Shown: positions 39,250 to 48,784, numbered from the stretch's first letter. The stretch is DNA of 64,000 bases from Neisseria arctica (GCF_022870905.1 NZ_CP091510.1:1302001-1366000); one strand, 5' to 3'. Notes: generated by a model from the letters alone, not told the origin. Made by a program: numbers and translations.

Positions 39250-40929
39250 TTAGTGGTCAGATGCCTCTTCCGCTCCGATACCGGTCATAGAGCGAACGTA
39301 TTGCGCTTCATAACCTGCACGGTCTTGTTTGGCACGCTCTGAATTATCGGTAATAGAGCCCAACCAAGCCATAATGAATGCGGCGGGAATACTCACAATC
39401 GCCGGGTTACCATACGGGAAAATCGGAGCTTCATGATGCAATACTTGTACCCATACGCTCGGGCCGAGAACAATCAACACCAATGCCAAAATCAAACCTG
39501 AGAAACCACCGATAACCGCACCACGGGTTGTCAAGCCTTTCCAGAACATCGATAGCATTAAGATAGGGAAGTTTGCAGAAGCAGCAACGGCAAATGCCAA
39601 ACCTACCATGAACGCAATGTTTTGGTTTTCAAAGATCAAACCAAACAAGATAGCCAAAACACCCAAAGACAATACTGTAATACGCGATACACGCATTTCT
39701 TCTTGAGAAGTGGCTTGGCCTTTACGGATTACAGAAGCATAGATATCGTGGCTTACAGCAGAGGCACCGGAAAGGGTCAAACCTGCCACTACCGCCAAAA
39801 TGGTTGCAAATGCCACGGCAGAGATAAAGCCCAAGAACAAGTTACCACCTAATGCTTCAGACAAATGAACCGCAGCCATATTGGTGCCACCGATCATTTC
39901 CACTACAGTTTTGCCTTCTTTCACCATGGTTTGGAAGAACTCGGGATTATCCTTGGTTACAAAAATAATGGCACCGAAACCGATAATGAAAGTCAAAATA
40001 TAGAAGTAACCGATGAAACCTGTAGCTACGAACACAGATTTACGTGCTTGTTTTGCATCAGGTACGGTAAAGAAGCGCATCAAAATATGGGGCAAACCGG
40101 CTGTACCAAACATCAAAGCCAAGCCTAAAGAAAGCGCATCGATCGGGTCTTTTACCAACCCGCCGGGCTCCATAATCGAAATGCCTTTTTCATGAATGCT
40201 GGTTGCCTTAACGAACATTTGCTCCATGCTGAAGCCGGAAGCTTTCATAATCATAAAAGCCATGAAAGTCGCACCGCTCAACAGCAATACCGCTTTAATC
40301 ATTTGTACCCAAGTCGTTGCCAGCATACCGCCGAACAATACATAGGCCACCATCAAAATACCCACAATAATTACTGCGGAGAGATAATTCATACCGAAAA
40401 GTAATTGAATCAGTTTGCCCGCACCTACAACTTGGGCAATCAGATACAAAATTACCACCAAAATCGAGCCTGACGCAGCAAACAAACGAACTGGGGTTTG
40501 TTGCAGGCGGTAAGCCACTACATCGGCAAAGGTAAATTTACCTAAGTTGCGCAAACGCTCGGCAACAAGGAACAATACCAGCGGCCAACCTACCAAGAAA
40601 CCGGTTGAGTAAATCAAACCATCATAACCGCGTGTAAATACCATTGCGGAAATACCCAAAAACGAAGCGGCAGACATATAATCGCCCGCAATCGCCAAAC
40701 CGTTTTGGAATCCGGAAATACCACCGCCGGCAGTATAGAAATCTTTAGAAGACTTATTCTGTTTGGCTGCCCATTTAGTAATGTAAAGAGTGGCTCCAAC
40801 AAAAATAAAGAACATCACCACTGCGGCAATATTCAACGGGCGCTGTTGCACCTCACCTGCAATTGCATCCGCTGCCCAAGCACCGTTGGCCATTGCCAAA
40901 CCGGCTAAAGCAAAAAATAATTTATTCAT
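39250..40929 (-). CDS. actP: Cation/acetate symporter ActP
   Basis: Sodium:solute symporter family permease importing acetate and other short monocarboxylates. Seen: signal-like first helix; the ActP pattern [21 protein letters not shown] and [15 protein letters not shown] near residues 40-75; about 13 membrane helices; [19 protein letters not shown] near 133; C-terminal [21 protein letters not shown]. The length of 559 residues is usual. It overlaps the upstream DUF485 gene by four bases (ATGA), the conserved yjcH-actP arrangement. A divergent LysR gene may regulate it. Confidence 0.95.
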   Translation of the reverse strand: MNKLFFALAGLAMANGAWAADAIAGEVQQRPLNIAAVVMFFIFVGATLYITKWAAKQNKSSKDFYTAGGGISGFQNGLAIAGDYMSAASFLGISAMVFTRGYDGLIYSTGFLVGWPLVLFLVAERLRNLGKFTFADVVAYRLQQTPVRLFAASGSILVVILYLIAQVVGAGKLIQLLFGMNYLSAVIIVGILMVAYVLFGGMLATTWVQMIKAVLLLSGATFMAFMIMKASGFSMEQMFVKATSIHEKGISIMEPGGLVKDPIDALSLGLALMFGTAGLPHILMRFFTVPDAKQARKSVFVATGFIGYFYILTFIIGFGAIIFVTKDNPEFFQTMVKEGKTVVEMIGGTNMAAVHLSEALGGNLFLGFISAVAFATILAVVAGLTLSGASAVSHDIYASVIRKGQATSQEEMRVSRITVLSLGVLAILFGLIFENQNIAFMVGLAFAVAASANFPILMLSMFWKGLTTRGAVIGGFSGLILALVLIVLGPSVWVQVLHHEAPIFPYGNPAIVSIPAAFIMAWLGSITDNSERAKQDRAGYEAQYVRSMTGIGAEEASDH

Positions 40930-41246
40930 TTTTCCACTCCCATTACTTCTCGCACAACTTCTTGCGTAGCCTGTTCAAATTTACCGTTGGCCACATAAAC
41001 ATACACACCCGTGATGGCAATGGAGAACAAGATAACAAACAGGCCGATATAAATACCCCAAGTCGTCACACTTCCTTCCGATACAGGTGTACCAAAAGTA
41101 TGGGGGTCAATACCAATAAATAAAATATAAATCACATACACAGCAAACATTATGGCAGAGAACGTCCAACCTAAAATAGATTTTTGTTTGGCCATCGTTT
41201 GAAATTTGGGATGTGAAAGCACTCTTTCTGCAGTCTGCTTGTCCAT
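40926..41246 (-). CDS. yjcH: DUF485 membrane protein (YjcH)
   Basis: Small inner-membrane protein with two helices (about residues 24-45 and 60-82) that is regularly encoded with ActP and is thought to assist it. Seen: [29 protein letters not shown] and [14 protein letters not shown], typical of DUF485. The start at 41246 has AGGAGAAACC upstream and gives 106 residues; an earlier in-frame start is not needed. It overlaps actP by four bases. Confidence 0.92.
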   Translation of the reverse strand: MDKQTAERVLSHPKFQTMAKQKSILGWTFSAIMFAVYVIYILFIGIDPHTFGTPVSEGSVTTWGIYIGLFVILFSIAITGVYVYVANGKFEQATQEVVREVMGVEK

Positions 41247-41606
41247 CTGGGTTTCTCCTAATTCTTCTTTAAATATCAAGCCGAGATTACGGCGATTCGA
41301 TTAAAATATTTTCCCAAACCTTTGGCTAATTTTATTTTTTGATGCCCGCCATCTGCAAAACTGATAGCTATTAATGAATAAATTGATTTCTAACAAAAAA
41401 TTAGAGCAAAACCACTTTTAATCAATTTGAAAATATGTTAAAAAGTGATAAGGAAGTTAGCGTATTAACGGCCTGACACAAGAGTTGGCTAGAGCATAAA
41501 AACGTACAACATGCATTATGGCAAGACATGCCGTCCAGCTCCCAAAGGAAAATAGAGCTACGCTATTATTATATTTACGATAGCAAATTAAAACTTTGAG
41601 AAACTC
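41247..41606. other. Divergent regulatory region yjcH-actP / lysR
   Basis: About 360 bases between divergent start codons, AT-rich in the middle. Divergent LysR genes commonly regulate across such a space. I see no gene and no unambiguous operator. Confidence 0.5.
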
Positions 41607-42536
41607 ATGGATTACACCCAGCTGAAAACTTTTACGGCAGTCGCCCATCTAGGCAATCTCACTCAGGCAGCCGAACGCCTGCATCTTTCACAACCTGCTG
41701 TCTCCGCACAAATCAAAGCACTCGAAAAACAGCTTGACGTACTTCTTTTTTACCGCAATACAAATGGTATGAGTTTAACGCCTGCCGGAGAAGTTTTACT
41801 TCCTGAAGCCGAGTCCCTTTTGCAACACCATCATAAGCTTGATCGCTTTTCCAAAACACTATCTACGCAATATGTGGAACATGCCGAATTAGGACTAATA
41901 CATCCTGCGGATCCGGTTAAAATTACCCGTCTCACCACAGAAATCCTGCAAAATGATCCAGATATCCAACTACATATTCAATACGGCATGAGCGGGGAAA
42001 TTGAACAACGTGTTTTAGACAAAAACCTTCACGGCGGTTTTTTCCTCGGCCCGGTTACCCACCGCAGTTTACGTTCTGTATTTCTTGAAAATATCCACTA
42101 CTCTCTGATTTGTGCTGCCGATCAAGCTCAAGATATACAAAAAAACTTACCAAAAAGCCTTAATCAATACGCTTGGATTGAAATGTCTGCCACTTCAGGC
42201 AGCAGGAAAAATCTCCAACAATTTTGGCGTAAACATAAAATCACCCCAAAGCGTCAAATTATCTGCGATTTTCCACAAACTATTATTGATTTAGTATGTG
42301 AAGGCCTCGGCGTTGCCATGGTTCCGTCACACAAAGCAGAATCTGCTTGGACTGATGGAAAACCGATTTGCATCTTAGACGAATATCGCCAAGCATTACC
42401 CCTTAGCTTTATATATCTTAACGAATATGAAGAAGACCCTTCCTTGAAGCTTTTGAAAAAATGTGTTGAGAGCATTTGGAGCGACGAGCAACCATTTGAA
42501 ATACCTGCTATAAAAACCGAACCTAATACCGATTAA
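41607..42536 (+). CDS. LysR-family transcriptional regulator
   Basis: DNA-binding regulator with an N-terminal winged helix-turn-helix (residues 1-60: FTAVAHLGNLTQAAERLHLSQPAVSAQIKALEKQL) and a C-terminal periplasmic-binding-like effector domain from about 90 on. The length of 309 residues is normal. The target and effector are unknown. Its divergent position suggests yjcH-actP as a target, with acetate or a related metabolite as effector, which is inference. Followed by a DUS-pair terminator. Confidence 0.9.
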   Translation: MDYTQLKTFTAVAHLGNLTQAAERLHLSQPAVSAQIKALEKQLDVLLFYRNTNGMSLTPAGEVLLPEAESLLQHHHKLDRFSKTLSTQYVEHAELGLIHPADPVKITRLTTEILQNDPDIQLHIQYGMSGEIEQRVLDKNLHGGFFLGPVTHRSLRSVFLENIHYSLICAADQAQDIQKNLPKSLNQYAWIEMSATSGSRKNLQQFWRKHKITPKRQIICDFPQTIIDLVCEGLGVAMVPSHKAESAWTDGKPICILDEYRQALPLSFIYLNEYEEDPSLKLLKKCVESIWSDEQPFEIPAIKTEPNTD

Positions 42537-42545
42537 TAAGTATAA

Positions 42546-42576
42546 AAAGGCCGTCTGAATTTTTCAGACGGCCTTT
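42546..42576. terminator. DUS-pair terminator after lysR
   Basis: Fourteen-base stem AAAGGCCGTCTGAA/TTCAGACGGCCTTT with a three-base loop, between the convergent lysR and yqjK-like genes. Confidence 0.92.
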
Positions 42577-42611
42577 CGACTTTTGTCAACATACAACTAC
42601 AAATAAAAAGC

Positions 42612-42908
42612 TTACTTCACGCGATCTCGGAATAACTGCCAAAGCACTAAAGCCGCTCCGGCTAAAATCCGGTAACGCCAACGCACAGGCAACATCAAAC
42701 CATTCCAAAGCAATCTACTTGAAGGTAAACCTTTGGTTAAACCAAACGCTGTTTTAGTTATGCCTAAAGCTTGATTAAATCCAGCATCTACACGCTGCTG
42801 CTCTCTGGCCAACTTTTGTTTTTTCAAATACTCTGCTGCGATTCTCAAACGTACTAGCTGAGCTTCCAGCTCCAAAAGAGCTATCTTTTCTTTATTGGAA
42901 AGACCCAT
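42612..42908 (-). CDS. YqjK-like small protein
   Basis: A 98-residue basic protein: an N-terminal helical part rich in Leu, Glu and Lys (KEKIALLELEAQLVRLRIAAEYLKKQKL), then a possible amphipathic or single membrane segment near residues 78-92 (ILAGAALVLWQLF). Sequence family is not certain. Its position directly after a YqjE-type gene, which itself follows a DUF883/YqjD gene, matches the E. coli yqjD-yqjE-yqjK set, so I call it YqjK-like on context. Those proteins are inner-membrane components linked to stress and stationary phase. Confidence 0.6.
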   Translation of the reverse strand: MGLSNKEKIALLELEAQLVRLRIAAEYLKKQKLAREQQRVDAGFNQALGITKTAFGLTKGLPSSRLLWNGLMLPVRWRYRILAGAALVLWQLFRDRVK

Positions 42909-42910
42909 AT

Positions 42911-43318
42911 TTACTCCTTATCTTTAGAAACCGAGTTGCGCCCCATACGTCCTCTCAAATATGCAAAATCTTGCTGCATATCTTGAAGAGTACCCAGCAA
43001 TTGGCCACCTTGATTTTTCCAACTTGATATGCACCAAAATAACAATCCAATAACTGTAAGAAACAGAACAGCAGCAAAACCAAAAAAGAACCAAATCCTA
43101 GCCTGAGGTTCTAAAATACTGTTTAAACCAAACAACAAACTGATTAAGCATACCAATAACAACACCGCGGCAAATATAATCACAGCAATAACTTTTACTG
43201 CATTACCGGCTTGGGCATTAAGCTCCAAAGCCAAAATACGTAAACGCAATAACAACAGCTCACTGCCCTGATTCAATAGCGTTTTGAAATGCTCCAGATT
43301 TCTTCCCAAGCTGCTCAT
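42911..43318 (-). CDS. yqjE: YqjE/DUF1469 (phage-holin-like fold) membrane protein
   Basis: A 135-residue inner-membrane protein with two helices (about residues 40-64 and 72-96), flanked by basic amphipathic ends. Layout and sequence resemble the YqjE/DUF1469 family (Pfam name putative actinobacterial holin-X / YqjE), with no lysis context here. It is followed two bases later by the YqjK-like gene. Upstream by 300 bases is the DUF883 gene. Confidence 0.75.
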   Translation of the reverse strand: MSSLGRNLEHFKTLLNQGSELLLLRLRILALELNAQAGNAVKVIAVIIFAAVLLLVCLISLLFGLNSILEPQARIWFFFGFAAVLFLTVIGLLFWCISSWKNQGGQLLGTLQDMQQDFAYLRGRMGRNSVSKDKE

Positions 43319-43619
43319 GCGGACTCCCTTAATTTTTCACGGCAAGGCGAGTTTAAATAATTACAGCGTATTTCCATTGGTTAGTATATTTCCCCAAATA
43401 AAAAATACAGCATTAAATAATTACTTAAATAACATAAAATATTAAAGATAATGCGCTTTATATTTCTTACCCACCTTGAAAATATAAAGCCGCCCTATGC
43501 AAAACGGCATTCGGGCGGCAGACTTCCAAATTGTGCTGTCTTTAATAAACACTTACATAACAACATTCACAAACTGTTTATTGAAGTATGCATGAAAAAG
43601 CCAGCAACCATCCGAAGCA
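43319..43619 (-). other. Spacer between DUF883 and yqjE genes with a hairpin
   Basis: About 300 bases, mostly AT-rich. It contains GCCGCCC (43489-43495) paired with GGGCGGC (43513-43519), followed on the minus strand by TTTATATTTTC, a plausible terminator or attenuator after the DUF883 gene. No gene is supported. Confidence 0.5.
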
Positions 43620-44024
43620 TTAACGACGGTTTAACAAAATACCGACTACCAAACCCGCCAATGCAGCAAATCCCATTGCATAGTAGGGTTTGTCTTGAAT
43701 CATTTCATCTGTTTGTCGGGCAATACCGCGGGCACGATCTGAAGCATAACAACCTGCTTCTCGGGCACGTTCAGCGGTATTATAAGCAGCATCACGTACA
43801 CGATCTGCTGCATCACGCGCTTTTTCAGCTGCAGAAGCCTCAAAGTCAGCAAACTGAGCCTTAACTTTGCTCAACTGCTCCTTAGCTTTTTCTTTCATAG
43901 CTTTAGCTTCTTCGGTACCATTTTCAACGCTAGTTTCATACAAGCTTTCCACTTCTTGCAATACTTCACGCACTTCTTTCATCAAAACTTCTTTTTGGCT
44001 ATCAAAGTCACGGTCTTTTCTCAT
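43620..44024 (-). CDS. yqjD: DUF883 (ElaB/YqjD-type) ribosome-associated membrane protein
   Basis: C-tail-anchored protein: acidic/basic coiled-coil body with Ala-rich heptads (AAEKARDAADRVRDAAYNTAERARE) and one C-terminal helix followed by NRR (YYAMGFAALAGLVVGILLNRR), the diagnostic DUF883 ending. E. coli members tether ribosomes to the membrane in stationary phase. The start at 44024 has CAGGAGAC upstream (134 residues); an in-frame start eight codons earlier lacks one. Confidence 0.88.
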   Translation of the reverse strand: MRKDRDFDSQKEVLMKEVREVLQEVESLYETSVENGTEEAKAMKEKAKEQLSKVKAQFADFEASAAEKARDAADRVRDAAYNTAERAREAGCYASDRARGIARQTDEMIQDKPYYAMGFAALAGLVVGILLNRR

Positions 44025-44411
44025 TATTTTGTCTCCTGAAAAATTCAAACAAAGAAATCGACAGAAGTGCCAAGTTCTGCCTCTATTCAGTTTTCAATAT
44101 GGACTATTTTTTAAAAAAAAACAAGTAACTTTAGTATCTTTAACCAAATAATTTTCAATTCAAACAATATTTTATGATAGCCAAGAAATTACTAACACAA
44201 CTCAACTAATATATTAAAAAATTACCAAATACAGATAAACCAATATTTAGCAAACTATCTTTCTTTATAAGAACCCTCAAAACAACAACTATCTCAATAA
44301 ATTTTTATTTACGCACAATATCTTGCAGATCACAGGCCAAATCTATCGTGCCTATGCCATCAAATAAAGGCTAGCTAAAAACTTCAGAAACTCTAAAGTC
44401 AACTTTTAAAG
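44025..44411. other. AT-rich spacer at the left edge of the T4SS remnant
   Basis: About 390 bases, strongly AT-rich from 44150. No gene, terminator or repeat recognised apart from a direct repeat AAAGTCAACTTT near 44395-44416 (AAAGTCAACTTTTAAAGTCAACTTT), at the very end of the fragment gene. Confidence 0.5.
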
Positions 44412-44711
44412 TCAACTTTGCATTATTTTTAATACTAGAATATCTACTTTACCCAACAAACGCTTCTTAAATACTTTTTCTTCATAATAACGAATCTTGT
44501 CGCACAGTACAGGGTATTCTAAACCTTCATAAATAAAAATTTCTTTATTATTAGGCATTGCTTTAAAGCGAGAAGGATCAATTTTTTCTCCTTGCTTATT
44601 TGCATACCGTCCTGCCAAATCATGTCTGCCGTATTCATGAGTAGCTTTTGAAAAGTTTGCTTCTGCAAAATCAATAATTCGCTGATTTTGCCGCTCCTGA
44701 ATTTCTGCCAT
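44412..44711 (-). pseudogene. VirD4/TraG-like C-terminal fragment
   Basis: A 99-residue frame whose second half (FKAMPNNKEIFIYEGLEY, then VLCDKIRYYEE and FKKRLL) resembles the extreme C-terminus of type IV coupling proteins, in which a glycine-rich EG-x-P-x-x-x-KI-x-YY motif closes the ATPase domain. No Walker motifs or membrane part are present, so this is only a tail. The first 45 residues (MAEIQERQNQRIIDFAEANF) are polar and charged. The frame has its own good binding site (GAGGAG) and an upstream stop, so it may be expressed as a small protein. Fragment status is inferred from family length (500-700 residues). Confidence 0.5.
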
Positions 44712-44741
44712 TCTCCACTCCTCTTCTATATTTATTAAAAG

Positions 44742-45215
44742 TCAATCTGCAAAAAAACGGATTGCTTCTGCTTTAATCCAACCAGTTGCACAGACACCTG
44801 TTGCAACAACAAAAATTTGGTCCTTATCTATTGTACTAGTTAGCCTACATTCAGCACCTACCGGTTTTTCAACTCTCCATTTAGTCTGAAAATCGGCTAT
44901 TGGAACGCATTTTTCTGAATTTGTATTATTACAAACAGCCTCATCGCTTATTAACGGTACTTTTTTAACCAATACCCACCTTTCAGATATAGGAGCATCC
45001 GCCACAACACAGAGATATTGGTTCGATTTCAATTTCATAACCGTCCGAGCCCAACTTTGCGGCTTCTCTTTCAACAAAGCTCCTTTTTTTGCCTCCACAT
45101 AAACTTGATTACTACATGCAACAGATTGATTATGAGATATCCCTGTCAGATTTATTGAATTAGCATAAATATTTGCCGAAGCAAATAACATTAAAGGTAG
45201 AATAATTTTTCTCAT
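44742..45215 (-). CDS. Secreted protein of the T4SS remnant, unknown
   Basis: Not recognised. Seen: signal peptide MRKIILPLMLFASANIYANS, so exported; mature part of about 138 residues with six cysteines (SVACSNQ, YLCVVAD, AVCNNT, KCVPIAD, ECRLTS, GVCATGW), suggesting disulfides; a stretch with KKGALLKEKPQSWARTVMKLKSNQYLCVV that looks like a bacterial SH3-type (SH3b) fold. The start at 45215 is chosen at the signal peptide; the frame extends 19 codons upstream. It sits between the coupling-protein fragment and a DUF4189 gene, which are probably co-inherited. Confidence 0.6.
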   Translation of the reverse strand: MRKIILPLMLFASANIYANSINLTGISHNQSVACSNQVYVEAKKGALLKEKPQSWARTVMKLKSNQYLCVVADAPISERWVLVKKVPLISDEAVCNNTNSEKCVPIADFQTKWRVEKPVGAECRLTSTIDKDQIFVVATGVCATGWIKAEAIRFFAD

Positions 45216-45355
45216 AAATAAGAACTTTTCATCATAAGGTTTATTTAACCGAAACCATCTGAAAAACTTCAAACTTCCCCACGAATTAGCCGTTTACTCA
45301 TAAACATAAATTTAAACCAAGTAGAAAAGTGTATTACTCCACTTCTCAGTCTGAT

Positions 45356-45859
45356 TCAATACATATCGTAACGCGGGTCTTTGTTACAGTGAGAATAGTA
45401 AATCTTACATTCCGTTGCATCTAAAGATCTACAATCTTCCCTAATTATTGATTGCGCCTCTTCAATTGTCGAAGCTCCTCTAATCCGAAGAAAAGTTAGA
45501 CCATCTTTCTTAGTAGCCGTCCCGTAGGCAATACAGCTATTTCTTACAAAACCATAAACCTTGCAATTTACACCACCCTGATCTTTACAAGCCTGTAGCG
45601 CCTGTTTTTTAGCCGCCCGCTTACCTTTCAAAACATTTTCCGAAACGCCTATGATACCTTTCTCAAGGTCAGCCGCCACCATTCCCCAATGAGTAGGAAT
45701 ATTAATCACTATTCTTGGTTGTCGACTACTACCCCCTCTACAGGAATCTGGGTAATACATGCAAGGATTTTGCTCTAATGTCTGTTCTGCATTGGCAAAA
45801 TTAAAAAATACCAGAAAAGAAAAACAACCCAACACGCCTAAAATATAACTTATTCTCAT
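45356..45859 (-). CDS. DUF4189-domain secreted protein
   Basis: Exported protein with signal peptide ending NFANAEQ and one C-terminal DUF4189 domain (WGMVAADLEKGIIGVSENVLKGKRAAKKQALQACKDQG-type pattern, about residues 57-160) holding several cysteines, which in this family form disulfides. The start at 45859 follows an excellent GGAGGTG site and gives 167 residues. DUF4189 proteins have no established function; they are common, often in multiple copies, near secretion loci in Neisseriaceae and relatives (my recollection). A decayed second copy lies just upstream at 46065-46546, sharing very similar 3' sequence. Confidence 0.8.
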   Translation of the reverse strand: MRISYILGVLGCFSFLVFFNFANAEQTLEQNPCMYYPDSCRGGSSRQPRIVINIPTHWGMVAADLEKGIIGVSENVLKGKRAAKKQALQACKDQGGVNCKVYGFVRNSCIAYGTATKKDGLTFLRIRGASTIEEAQSIIREDCRSLDATECKIYYSHCNKDPRYDMY

Positions 45860-46064
45860 GCGGCACCTCCAGCCGTAATTTTTGTTATTTATATCCATTC
45901 CAGTTTGACCTGCTAAATATCTTCTATCTATGAACATTTCATATTCAGTCGATACAATGCCATGCTGTATACCAACACAATCTTCACTCCTACCATATAA
46001 ACCACCATTACTTTGTCCCCCCCAATCGCTTAAGGCCGTCTGAAAAACTATTTGCTATCCTGAT

Positions 46065-46546
46065 TCAATACATATCGTAACGCGGATCTTTGTTACAGTG
46101 AGAATAGTAAATCTTACATTCCATTGCATCTAAAGATCTACAATCTTCCCTAATTATTGATTGCGCCTCTTCAATTGTTGAAGCTCCTCTAACCCGAAGA
46201 ACGATTACACCATCTTTCTTAGTAACTGTCCCGTAGGCAATGCAGCCATTTCTTACAAAACCATAAACCTCGTAATTTACCTGTAGCGCCTGCTTTTTAG
46301 CCGCCCGCTCACCTTATCAAAACATTTTCCAAAACACCTACGATACCTTCCTCAGAGTCAACCGCCACCACTCACCAATGAAATGAGTAGAAATATTAAT
46401 CACTCTTCTAGATGCCTGTTACCTATTCTGACTACCATTCCCATAATAGTGCCGAAGGGAATTTTCATATCCATTACCCAAATATTCATTAGGAGCAGAA
46501 TAAGCACTCGAATAAAAAAAGCTAAATAATATCAATATTATTTTCT
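46065..46546 (-). pseudogene. Decayed tandem copy of the DUF4189 gene
   Basis: From 46060 rightward the sequence repeats that of 45351 rightward with high identity over at least 250 bases, including the same stop codon context. It is broken: 21 bases are missing near 46281 relative to the intact copy, one base is inserted near 46315 (ACCTTAT versus ACCTTT), and further indels follow near 46385. A separate signal-peptide-like stretch (ILILFSFFYSSAYSAPNEY) can be read near 46480-46540 without a proper start codon. An uptake sequence at about 46033 separates the copies. Confidence 0.8.
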
Positions 46547-46962
46547 CACACCGTACTTCCTGATGTCTTGGATTTATTTGTCTGCACTACAGCTTTAGCT
46601 GTCGAATATTGCTGCTTAACCGCAACTGAATCATCTCCTATGCCATAACCTGAAATATTTGATGAACTAACATGATTTGCAGCTAATCCATGAGTAGAAT
46701 TATCTGCTGCTTTGACATTATCAAAATTCTTCATGATATGGGATGAGGGTAAACCATTTGAATTTACAATAACAGGAGAAGTCGGTCTTCCATCGTTTTT
46801 TAGCTCGTTTACCTTATTTATCTGAGCAGGTTTCCCATCTAATGGATTTCCATTAGCATCACGCTGCTGATTGGTAAACGAATTATACGAAGTAAATACC
46901 CCCATAGCCCCACTCAATAATCCAGCTGCCATCTGTGGCACCGTTATTATCAAGGTACTCAT
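46546..46962 (-). CDS. Small T4SS-locus protein with hydrophobic N-terminus
   Basis: Not recognised. Seen: 138 residues; the first 25 (LIITVPQMAAGLLSGAMGVFTSY) are hydrophobic and could be a membrane segment; the rest is polar, Asn/Ser/Lys-rich and probably disordered. The start overlaps the end of the VirB6 gene by four bases, so the two are translationally coupled, and it may serve with VirB6 in the membrane. It could be a degenerate or lineage-specific component taking the place of VirB7, but it has no lipobox. Confidence 0.55.
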   Translation of the reverse strand: MSTLIITVPQMAAGLLSGAMGVFTSYNSFTNQQRDANGNPLDGKPAQINKVNELKNDGRPTSPVIVNSNGLPSSHIMKNFDNVKAADNSTHGLAANHVSSSNISGYGIGDDSVAVKQQYSTAKAVVQTNKSKTSGSTV

Positions 46963-47753
46963 CTCAAACCTAAACCACCCTGCATCATTGTCGTTTGAGC
47001 TATACCTTCAGTGGAAGACTCTAAAAATCTGAGCACCTCGTATTTCGCCAATACTGCACTACTATATACCAATACGATCTTCAAACAAATCGTAACCATC
47101 GCCGTCAATACCGCCAAAGTCAGCAATGCGCTTAGGGTAAATTTCAACCAACCTTGGAAGTATCCTTTGGTCGGTTCGTATAAAAGTGCCAAAATAAAGG
47201 CCGGAGCTGTCATCAAGCTTAAGGAAATAGCTACTTGATTCAACAACAGTAATGAGCCTGCCACCACTGCAGGTGCACCTTGGCTAATGCCGCTCATGCT
47301 TATAAAATTAGCCATCGAATTACCCTGTTCAGGATTAACCGTCGCATGTATCTGACCGAACGTAGCCATCACCAGCTGCATAATCAGTAAAGTAGCATCA
47401 ACCATAGATTCAGGGGAACCATATTCATTGCCAACGATTACTGTGGTAATGGCATCTTTGATATTATCGTTAAACCATTCTCGGATTTCGCCCGTATTAC
47501 CCATTATCCAGCCTGCAATAGTGGTAATTACTACTACCTTACCCACCTTCCAAAATACTGCTGTCAGTGGTTCCCTAGTTTGGCCGTTCAGAATACGGTA
47601 GCCCTCCAGCATCACCCATACACTCACCATTACGCCTACAGCCGGCATAAATACCGCTGATACTGCTTGCAAGCCTTTATCACCGAACTGCGTAATCAAT
47701 TTCTCCATATAAAGCTTGATAAATATAAACAATCCAATGCTATCGCTAGACAT
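46959..47753 (-). CDS. virB6: Type IV secretion inner-membrane protein VirB6/TrbL
   Basis: Polytopic inner-membrane channel component of type IV secretion. Seen: 264 residues with about six helices; periplasmic loop region near residues 95-140; the family-like sequence FVPAVGVMVSVWVMLEGYRILNG-type (AVFMPAVGVMVSVWVMLEGYRILNGQTREPL) near 33; and a conserved Trp region LYEPTKGYFQGWLKFTLSALL near 190. It is 17 bases after the VirB5-like gene, the usual order. The frame is intact, although the rest of the locus is damaged. Confidence 0.85.
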   Translation of the reverse strand: MSSDSIGLFIFIKLYMEKLITQFGDKGLQAVSAVFMPAVGVMVSVWVMLEGYRILNGQTREPLTAVFWKVGKVVVITTIAGWIMGNTGEIREWFNDNIKDAITTVIVGNEYGSPESMVDATLLIMQLVMATFGQIHATVNPEQGNSMANFISMSGISQGAPAVVAGSLLLLNQVAISLSLMTAPAFILALLYEPTKGYFQGWLKFTLSALLTLAVLTAMVTICLKIVLVYSSAVLAKYEVLRFLESSTEGIAQTTMMQGGLGLR

Positions 47754-47770
47754 ATTTTTGCTTTCTTAAA

Positions 47771-48784
47771 TTAAGAAACACCGAGCTTTTCTTTTAATTC
47801 GTCGTAAACACGGGAAACGGCTTGAAGAATCTTATCTAGGATATTTGATCCTGCGTCACTCTCCAAACCTGTTGCAACTGCTGCTCCGGCAGCCATTCCT
47901 GCTAATGAGCTTACGCCGCCTCCGGAAATATTTTCAATTTTCTGTACCGCTTGTGTGGCTGACGAAAGCGAGTTCTTCTCGGCACGCTTGCCATAAATAA
48001 GGGTATGAGAAGATTCCGCAAAAATCTGATTGTAATATTTGGCCTTTGTGTCGTATGCAGCTAAAGCGGCCTGAAGCCGTGCCATATCGTTTTGAATCAA
48101 TGCCTGCATTACGCCGATTTGATATTGGCGCTTTTGAAGCTGCCCGGAATCTGAATAATTTTCGGTCAGATAGCTCTGTAAGGCAGTATTACGACGCTCT
48201 AAAACAGTCATTGCGTTACGGATATCATACAATTGCATAGCTAAGATATTACGCGCACTATTACACACTTGCGCCATGCGTATTTCGGGATCGCTGTCTT
48301 CTTCGAATGCTTCGTAACTCGACACACCGAATACCTTCGATACAGCATTCTTAACCGTGCTACTTACCTTTGATTTAGCTTTTGCCATCAAATCGTTTTG
48401 GATACTAATCTGGTTGCATGCAGCACTGCCGTTTGTACCGTAAAACATCTGCACCGCGGAGCTATTGATATGCGCGCCGGCAAAATCGGAATTTAAGGTA
48501 ATATTACGCGAATCGGTTTCATATTTACCAAAACTGCTACCAGTAATGGATGACATAGCTTCCGACAAACCCAACCCAGATGAGTTTTTTAAAGCATTGC
48601 TTTCACCAGCTCCAAAAAATTGGTTTAGCTGTCTCAGGTATTCTGAAATCTGCTTGGTATTACTAATAACATCTTGGTCATTTACCGGTACACTTTGGGA
48701 AGTACCGCCGGTCATTGCCATAGCCGGATTCTCCGATGCCAATGCCAATACAAACAAAACAACAGATAATTTACGGTTTAGCAT
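47771..48784 (-). CDS. VirB5-like periplasmic T4SS protein
   Basis: Signal peptide MLNRKLSVVLFVLALASENPAMAM, then about 310 residues, largely helical, with NILAMQLYDIRNAMTVLERRNTALQSYL and QKRQYQIGVMQALIQNDMARLQ, i.e. long amphipathic helices as in VirB5/TraC-type minor pilins. A Gly/Ala-rich hydrophobic stretch (SLAGMAAGAAVATG) near residue 295 is possibly membrane-interacting. Position directly between virB4 and virB6 supports VirB5. No direct family motif is strong enough to be certain. Confidence 0.6.
   Translation of the reverse strand: MLNRKLSVVLFVLALASENPAMAMTGGTSQSVPVNDQDVISNTKQISEYLRQLNQFFGAGESNALKNSSGLGLSEAMSSITGSSFGKYETDSRNITLNSDFAGAHINSSAVQMFYGTNGSAACNQISIQNDLMAKAKSKVSSTVKNAVSKVFGVSSYEAFEEDSDPEIRMAQVCNSARNILAMQLYDIRNAMTVLERRNTALQSYLTENYSDSGQLQKRQYQIGVMQALIQNDMARLQAALAAYDTKAKYYNQIFAESSHTLIYGKRAEKNSLSSATQAVQKIENISGGGVSSLAGMAAGAAVATGLESDAGSNILDKILQAVSRVYDELKEKLGVS

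Noticed and set aside
43451..43864. Plus-strand frame of 137 codons across the DUF883 spacer
   Set aside because: Mostly antisense to the DUF883 gene, no ribosome binding site, no domain.
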